This document shows positions 58,939 through 64,000 of a stretch of 64,000 nt of DNA, piece by piece (within the stretch, counting starts at the first letter, position 1; every line of letters begins with the position of its first letter). The DNA comes from Pseudomonadota bacterium (GTDB taxonomy: Bacteria; Desulfobacterota; Desulfovibrionia; Desulfovibrionales; Desulfovibrionaceae). The stretch lies in contig JAHJLB010000051.1 in NCBI GenBank assembly GCA_018822105.1, positions 62,001 through 126,000 of the forward strand. The letters run 5' to 3'. The notes beneath the pieces were generated by a model. It searched no databases. It was not told the DNA's origin and saw nothing but the letters and a program-made list of their open reading frames with translations. The translations under genes and the position numbers were made by a program.

Positions 58939-59850
58939 TTATCCTCTCATTGCGAGTGCCGGGTTCTGCTGCCGGGCGGCAAGGGCGCCGGGGCCGAGGA
59001 GCAGCGCGGGGCAGCGCGCGCCTTCCAGCACGCGGTCCAGGGTTTCGTCCTGGGCCCCTTTCTGGGGGGACGCATGGTGGACGACGAGCAGATCGGCCTT
59101 GCGCTCTCTGGCGTGCTTGAGAAGCTCCACGCCGGCAGCGCCCTCGCTCACGATGAAGCCGATCCGGTCCGCCCCGGGCAGGCCCTTGCAAAGATACGTC
59201 ATGCGGTCGCGGGCGATGGCGATGCGGCGGACCATCTCATCGTGGCCGGGCGTGGGCTCTCCCGGCGGGAGCCGCAGGGCATGCAGCACGAGCAGCTCCG
59301 CGCCTTCGCGCGCGGCGAGGCGCGCGGCAAAGTCGAGCTGCTGCATCAGCCGCCCGGTGTCCCCGGAGAGGTCCACGGCCATGAGCACGCGCTCAAAGGG
59401 GCCGCACGCCGTGTCCGCGGCGGAAGGCACCACCAGCACCGGGCAGGGTGCGCCGTCGGCCACGAGAACCGCCGCGCTGCCCTGCGAGGCCGAGAGCTCC
59501 CGGCGGCAGCGCTCGGTCTCGTCCAGGCCGCCCAGGACCAGGAGGTCCGGCTCAAGGATGCGCGCGGTCTTGAGGATTTCCAAATGGGCGAAGCCCGCGC
59601 CCAGCATGACGTCCGCCGTGAGCCCGGGAGGCATGACCTCGCGGAGCAGGGCTTCGACCTCCGCGCGGCGTGCGGCGAGGTCCGCCTCGCCGGGAAGTTG
59701 CAGCACGCAGCCGCCCTCCTGCCCGACCGGGGCGCTGACATGCTGCACCGCGAATCCGGCCCCGTGCCGGGCGGCAAGGGCGCCGGCCACTTGTGCGGCG
59801 GCCCTGCCGTCTGCCTTGTCCGCCAAGGCCAGAAGCACCAGCTTGAACAT
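58939..59850 (-). CDS. Double universal stress protein
   Basis: A 303-residue protein with two UspA domains: the first (about 1-142) begins MFKLVLLALADKADGR and contains ILEPDLLVLGGLD, and the second (about 150-290) begins FERVLMAVDLSGDTGRL. Tandem Usp proteins are common in anaerobes, where they bind nucleotides and protect against stress. A GGAGG-type ribosome site precedes the ATG at 59850. Longer in-frame starts overlap the glycine-rich gene. Cotranscribed with the reductase. Confidence 0.9.
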   Translation of the reverse strand: MFKLVLLALADKADGRAAAQVAGALAARHGAGFAVQHVSAPVGQEGGCVLQLPGEADLAARRAEVEALLREVMPPGLTADVMLGAGFAHLEILKTARILEPDLLVLGGLDETERCRRELSASQGSAAVLVADGAPCPVLVVPSAADTACGPFERVLMAVDLSGDTGRLMQQLDFAARLAAREGAELLVLHALRLPPGEPTPGHDEMVRRIAIARDRMTYLCKGLPGADRIGFIVSEGAAGVELLKHARERKADLLVVHHASPQKGAQDETLDRVLEGARCPALLLGPGALAARQQNPALAMRG

Positions 59851-59879
59851 ATCCACCTCCAAAGCCTTTGGTGAAAACG

Positions 59880-60065
59880 CTACGCGGGGTTGTCGACCTT
59901 GGCCGGCTGCGCGCCGGAGGCTTGGCCCTGGCGGTTGCGGTTGCGCTGGCCGCCCTGGCCTCCCTGGCCGCACGGTCCGCCCTGGCCTCCCTGGCCGCAC
60001 GGTCCGCGGCCCTTGCCTTGGCCTCTGCCCTGGCCCCTGGGGCCTGTTCCGTCCTGATTCGGCAT
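59880..60065 (-). CDS. Small glycine-rich DUF5320-like protein
   Basis: A 61-residue protein starting MPNQDGTGPRGQGRGQG and rich in Gly, Gln, Arg and Cys. The start motif MPxxDGTGPxGxG is that of DUF5320-type proteins found next to dinitrogenase iron-molybdenum cofactor (NifX/NafY)-like and ORP proteins. It contains a perfect 27-bp tandem duplication giving GQGGQGGPC repeats. It is the first gene of the minus-strand operon with the double Usp gene and lies 198 bp from the divergent ORP regulator gene, which supports a link to the ORP system. Confidence 0.7.
   Translation of the reverse strand: MPNQDGTGPRGQGRGQGKGRGPCGQGGQGGPCGQGGQGGQRNRNRQGQASGAQPAKVDNPA
59951..60004. repeat. Perfect 27-bp tandem duplication in the glycine-rich gene
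   Basis: The unit at 59951-59977 is repeated exactly at 59978-60004, nine codons in frame. On the minus strand the sequence encodes Gly-, Gln- and Cys-containing repeats. Zero mismatches suggest recent slippage. Confidence 0.9.
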
Positions 60066-60154
60066 GATGTCTGTCTCCTTCGCCGCTTGCGCGGCCTTTG
60101 CCCAGGAAAAGCATCATCTGTGCCGCCAGGAAATGCCCTGACAATTCAGTGCTG

Positions 60155-60182
60155 TTGACATTCCTGGCCGGCGGAGTAGAAC
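60155..60182 (+). promoter_or_regulatory. Sigma70-type promoter of the ORP regulator gene
   Basis: TTGACA (60155-60160), a 16-bp spacer and TAGAAC (60177-60182) face the regulator gene at 60264. The regulator is probably made constitutively by housekeeping polymerase, unlike its sigma54 target. The leader carries an AGGATGAGGAG-like site just before the start. Confidence 0.6.
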
Positions 60183-60263
60183 AGGACAAGGGCGCATTTC
60201 ACGCCCACATAGCGTTGCATGGCGCATTACGCGTCCAGCATTTGCAAAGGATGAGGAGTCAGC

Positions 60264-61598
<1,335 letters not shown>

Positions 61599-61640
61599 CC
61601 TCACCCTCCCCGCACCGGCCCACCAGCACCGGCCAGCCGG

Positions 61641-61661
61641 CCGGGCGCAAAACGCGCCCGG
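61641..61661 (+). terminator. GC hairpin downstream of the activator gene
   Basis: A perfect 8-bp stem CCGGGCGC/GCGCCCGG with loop AAAAC begins 43 bases after the stop. No T-run follows, so termination may be incomplete. The 198-bp gap to the next gene also holds the repeats and the sigma54 promoter. Confidence 0.45.
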
Positions 61662-61677
61662 ATCCCGTTCTCCCGCA

Positions 61678-61713
61678 CACAGCGTTCCTCGAACACACTA
61701 AAAGCACAGCGTT
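61678..61713 (+). repeat. Two CACAGCGTT direct repeats, candidate activator-binding sites
   Basis: CACAGCGTT occurs at 61678-61686 and 61705-61713, start-to-start 27 bp. They lie about 10-45 bases upstream of the sigma54 -24 element. Enhancer sites usually lie farther upstream, but binding by the adjacent activator is the simplest explanation. Confidence 0.45.
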
Positions 61714-61721
61714 TTTCCCCC

Positions 61722-61737
61722 TGGCACGCTTCCTGCG
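61722..61737 (+). promoter_or_regulatory. Sigma54 promoter of the ORP operon
   Basis: TGGCACGCTTCCTGCG has the -24 GG (61723-61724), the ten-base gap and the -12 GC (61735-61736), matching the consensus TGGCACG-N4-TTGC with one change. Transcription would begin near 61748, giving a 50-base leader with GGAGGAAC before the ATG at 61797. The nearby regulator gene makes the promoter assignment strong. Confidence 0.85.
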
Positions 61738-61796
61738 TTTTGGATGGCAGGCTGTGCTGGTGCGCGCCCTGCGCCAACCCCCTGGAGGAACGTCCC

Positions 61797-62621
61797 ATGC
61801 TTGTCTGCGTTGCCTGCTACGGCGACCGCGTGGCGGCGCTGCTGGAAACCGCCTCTGAACTGCGCTTCTATTCGCAGGGCAGGCCCGGTGTGGCTGGTCC
61901 AGGCAGGGTCCGCCCAGGCGTCAGGGAGCACAGTTCGGTGACCCTGCCCGCTCCCGTGCAGCAGCTGGGCTTGAGCGGGCTCATCGGGCTCCTTGAGGCC
62001 TCCGGGGCGGCAGTGCTCCTGTGCGGCGGGCTCACCTGCTGCGCGCTGGAGGCCCTGCGCAACTCCGGGGTGCATGTGGTGCCCTGGATCGGCGGCGCGC
62101 CGGCCAAGGTGGCCCAGGCCTGGTGGTCGGACAATATCCAAACGGTAAAAATGCCAGGCTGCCTGGGCTGCGGCGGAAAACGCCGGCGCCGCGGCGGCCA
62201 GGGCAGGAGAAGGGAGATGACGGACATGCAACAGGGAATCATCGCCGTGACCAGCGAAGGCCCGAAATTGACGGACATGGTGGACCCGCGCTTCGGCCGG
62301 GCCGCCGGGTTCGTGGTGGTCGACCTGGCGACAATGGGAACCAGCTACGTGGGCAATGGCGGCTCCCAGGCCATGGCCCAGGGCGCCGGCATCCAGGCGG
62401 CGGAAAACGTGGCCAGGGCGGGCGCGCAGACGGTGCTGAGCGGCTTCGTCGGCCCCAAGGCCTTCATGGCCCTGCAGGCCGGAGGCATCCAGGTCATCCA
62501 GAACGTTGAGGGCATGACCGTGGGCCAGGCCGTGGACAAGTTCAAGCGCGGCGAGCTGGCCCCGGCCGACGCCCCCAACGCACCCTCCGGAGGACATCCG
62601 GGGGGCGGGCACAAGGGCTAG
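61797..62621 (+). CDS. Fused ORP-type protein (two dinitrogenase Fe-Mo cofactor domains) with internal start
   Basis: A 274-residue protein made of a degenerate N-terminal NifX/NifB-like domain (about 1-135: MLVCVACYGDRVAALLE, later LLCGGLTCCALEALR) and a C-terminal canonical dinitrogenase iron-molybdenum cofactor domain (about 145-240: IIAVTSEGPKLTDMVDPRFGRA). In D. vulgaris the orange protein itself, which carries a Mo-Cu cluster, has the second type of domain. The linker holds a Lys/Arg-rich run and an in-frame ATG at 62217 preceded by GGAGAAGGGAG. A shorter ORP-size product is therefore possible. The tail is His- and Gly-rich. Confidence 0.88.
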   Translation: MLVCVACYGDRVAALLETASELRFYSQGRPGVAGPGRVRPGVREHSSVTLPAPVQQLGLSGLIGLLEASGAAVLLCGGLTCCALEALRNSGVHVVPWIGGAPAKVAQAWWSDNIQTVKMPGCLGCGGKRRRRGGQGRRREMTDMQQGIIAVTSEGPKLTDMVDPRFGRAAGFVVVDLATMGTSYVGNGGSQAMAQGAGIQAAENVARAGAQTVLSGFVGPKAFMALQAGGIQVIQNVEGMTVGQAVDKFKRGELAPADAPNAPSGGHPGGGHKG

Positions 62622-62626
62622 GGCAC

Positions 62627-63547
62627 GTGATTTACGCCATCGCCAGCGGCAAGGGCGGCACGGGCAAGACCACGGTGACGGCCTCCCTGGCCGCCCTGTG
62701 GGACCGGCCCGTCATGGCCGTGGACCTGGACGTGGAGGAGCCGAACCTGCACCTGTTCCTGCACCCGGAGCTGACGGGCGGGGAGACCGCGCTCATGGAG
62801 GTCCCGGTGGTGGACGCCGCGCGCTGCACCCTCTGCGGCCAATGCGCGGCCTTCTGCCAGTTCAAGGCGCTCTCGGTCATGGGCAAGACCCTGCTCGCGT
62901 TCCCGGAGATGTGCCACGGCTGCGGCGGCTGCCTGCTCCTGTGCCCGGAAAAGGCGCTTGCGCCAGGCGGGCGCGAGCTGGGGCAGGTGGTCTCCGGACA
63001 TTTCCGGGCCGGGCGCTCGGAGGACGCGGGCTTTCTCATGGGCCGCCTGCGCGTGGGCGAGGCCATGAGCCCGCCGCTCATGCGCCAGGTCAAGGCCCGG
63101 CTGCCCGAGTCCGGCGCGGCCGACATCCTCATCGACTCCCCGCCCGGGGTGAGCTGCCCGGCCGTGAACGCCGTCATGGACGCGGACGTCATCGTGCTCG
63201 TCACCGAGCCCACGCCCTTCGGCCTGCACGACTTCCGGCTGGCCGTGGAGGCCTTCAGGCCCCTGGGCAAGCCCTTGGGCGCGGTGGTCAACCGTTCGGA
63301 CATCAACCGTTCGGGCGACAGCCGGGGCGCGGGCATGGGGGACAGCGGCGTGCAGAATTTTTGCCGCGCGGAGGGCATCCCGGTCTGGGCGGAGATCCCT
63401 TTCAGCCGCGCCGTGGCCGAGGCCTACTCGCGCGGGGAGGTGGCGGCCCGCGCCGTGCCGGAGATGCACGCCGTGGTCCTGGCGCTCATGGCGCGCATGC
63501 AGGGCGCGGCCGCCTCCCAAACGACCGGGGAGGCCCTCCATGCGTGA
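62627..63547 (+). CDS. Ferredoxin-containing MinD/Mrp-type ATPase (first)
   Basis: A 306-residue P-loop ATPase of the MinD/ParA group with an inserted ferredoxin domain. The deviant Walker A is SGKGGTGKTT near residue 7. Two [4Fe-4S] motifs, CTLCGQCAAFC and CHGCGGCLLLC, lie at about 66-110. The switch II segment DILIDSPPGVSCPAVNAV and TEPTPFGLHD follow. Such paired ATPases are part of the ORP complex, linked in D. vulgaris to cell-division septum placement. The start is GTG at 62627, 5 bp after the ORP stop. It overlaps the next gene by 8 bp. Confidence 0.92.
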   Translation: MIYAIASGKGGTGKTTVTASLAALWDRPVMAVDLDVEEPNLHLFLHPELTGGETALMEVPVVDAARCTLCGQCAAFCQFKALSVMGKTLLAFPEMCHGCGGCLLLCPEKALAPGGRELGQVVSGHFRAGRSEDAGFLMGRLRVGEAMSPPLMRQVKARLPESGAADILIDSPPGVSCPAVNAVMDADVIVLVTEPTPFGLHDFRLAVEAFRPLGKPLGAVVNRSDINRSGDSRGAGMGDSGVQNFCRAEGIPVWAEIPFSRAVAEAYSRGEVAARAVPEMHAVVLALMARMQGAAASQTTGEALHA

Positions 63548-64000
63548 ACTCGTCGTCATCAGCGGCAAGGGCGGCACGGGCAAGACCAGCATCACCGCAG
63601 CCTTTGCCCACTTGGCCCAGAACTCCATGCTCTGCGACCTGGATGTGGACGCCCCGGACCTGCATCTGCTGCTGGCCCCCAAGCGCTTTGAGGAGCACGC
63701 GTTCCGCTCCGGATTTGTGGCCGCCATCGACCCGGAGGCCTGCGTGGCCTGCGGAACCTGCGTGGACCTCTGCCGTTTCGGCGCGGTGCGCAAGCCCACC
63801 TGGGACGACCCCACGGGCTACAGCATCAATCCTCTGCGCTGCGAGGGCTGCAAGGTCTGCGTGCAGTTCTGCCCGGCCGGGGCCATCGGCTTCACGGAGA
63901 AGCACTGCGGCCAGCGGTACGCCTCGAGCACGCGCTTCGGGCCCATGGTCCACGCCCAGCTCTTCCCGGGCGAGGAGAACTCCGGGCGGCTGGTGGCGCT
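63540..64000 (+). CDS. Ferredoxin-containing MinD/Mrp-type ATPase (second, partial)
   Basis: Partial gene cut by the end of the window; about 153 codons are visible. The product starts MRELVVISGKGGTGKTSI with the deviant Walker A, then LDVDAPDLHLLL, and ferredoxin motifs CVACGTCVDLC and CEGCKVCVQFCPAGAIG. It is a paralogue of the previous gene, and the two overlap by 8 bp. It should continue with a switch II region and the rest of the ATPase fold. Together they match the pair of ferredoxin ATPases of the ORP complex. Confidence 0.92.
   Translation, partial: MRELVVISGKGGTGKTSITAAFAHLAQNSMLCDLDVDAPDLHLLLAPKRFEEHAFRSGFVAAIDPEACVACGTCVDLCRFGAVRKPTWDDPTGYSINPLRCEGCKVCVQFCPAGAIGFTEKHCGQRYASSTRFGPMVHAQLFPGEENSGRLVA

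Noticed and set aside
57793-59874. Long plus-strand frame opposite the reductase and Usp genes
   Set aside because: Low-complexity translation without family motifs; the minus strand has clear enzymes.
59951-60004. CRISPR-like repeat
   Set aside because: Two head-to-tail copies without spacers, inside a coding region; it is a codon-in-frame duplication.
60066-60263. Second sigma54 promoter for the glycine-rich gene on the minus strand
   Set aside because: Candidates such as TGGGCA-N9-GCA keep only the GG-GC spacing and miss the core TGGCAC, so the evidence is too weak.

Overview
The window is about 64 kb of high-GC DNA that looks like the chromosome of a sulfate-reducing bacterium of the Desulfovibrionaceae (Desulfobacterota). 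Three things point there: an orange-protein (ORP) locus with ferredoxin-MinD ATPases and its own sigma54 activator, a lysS-lolC-lolD-bamA-ompH-lpxD-fabZ-lpxA-lpxI-asmA envelope operon, and many c-type cytochrome, hemerythrin and c-di-GMP genes. No phage, integrase, transposase, rRNA or CRISPR was seen. The content is a mosaic of housekeeping operons and accessory modules. GTG and TTG starts are frequent and are usually fixed by 4-bp overlaps or a good ribosome site.

Layout. 0-10 kb: small housekeeping operons (PHP phosphoesterase, bifunctional nuclease, miaB; a methyltransferase/CysC-like kinase/APH-kinase trio; PfkB kinase, cutA, small cytochrome c; then nth-tgt-ydcF and a convergent Fur regulator). 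10-25 kb: a YihY/BrkB membrane protein and the ten-gene minus-strand envelope operon from lysS to asmA. It covers lipid A synthesis, lipoprotein release and outer-membrane protein assembly. 25-31 kb: tRNA-Asn, a bacteriohemerythrin and fliK-flgD-flgE. A sigma54-like promoter lies before fliK. 31-40 kb: two glycosyltransferases, an EAL phosphodiesterase convergent with a Cache-HAMP-PAS-GGDEF cyclase, and two Leu/Ile/Val-binding-type lipoproteins in the cyclase operon. 40-47 kb: murJ and a nine-gene arsenic operon, arsR to acr3, that includes a CcdA/thioredoxin relay. An ArsR promoter-operator sits upstream of it, and beyond that lies a decayed phospholipase-C-like gene.

47.7-57 kb: wrbA, a cytochrome c and a haem-type membrane protein. 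Next comes a striking five-gene plus-strand cluster: PhnD-like lipoprotein, histidine kinase with a cysteine-rich two-CW segment inside its HAMP domain, CheY-like receiver, a dikinase-type phosphotransferase with no PEP/pyruvate barrel and an unassigned C-terminal domain, and a dual-specificity phosphatase fused to a YkgJ-like cysteine cluster. I consider this the best candidate for an undescribed signalling or phosphotransfer system. 56.4-60 kb: a minus-strand operon with a glycine-rich DUF5320-like protein, a double universal stress protein, a CoA-disulfide-reductase/rhodanese fusion and an FGE-sulfatase-like secreted protein. 60-64 kb: the ORP locus, with its sigma54 activator, a textbook sigma54 promoter, a fused ORP-type protein carrying an internal translation start, and two ferredoxin-MinD ATPases. 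The second ATPase runs off the window.
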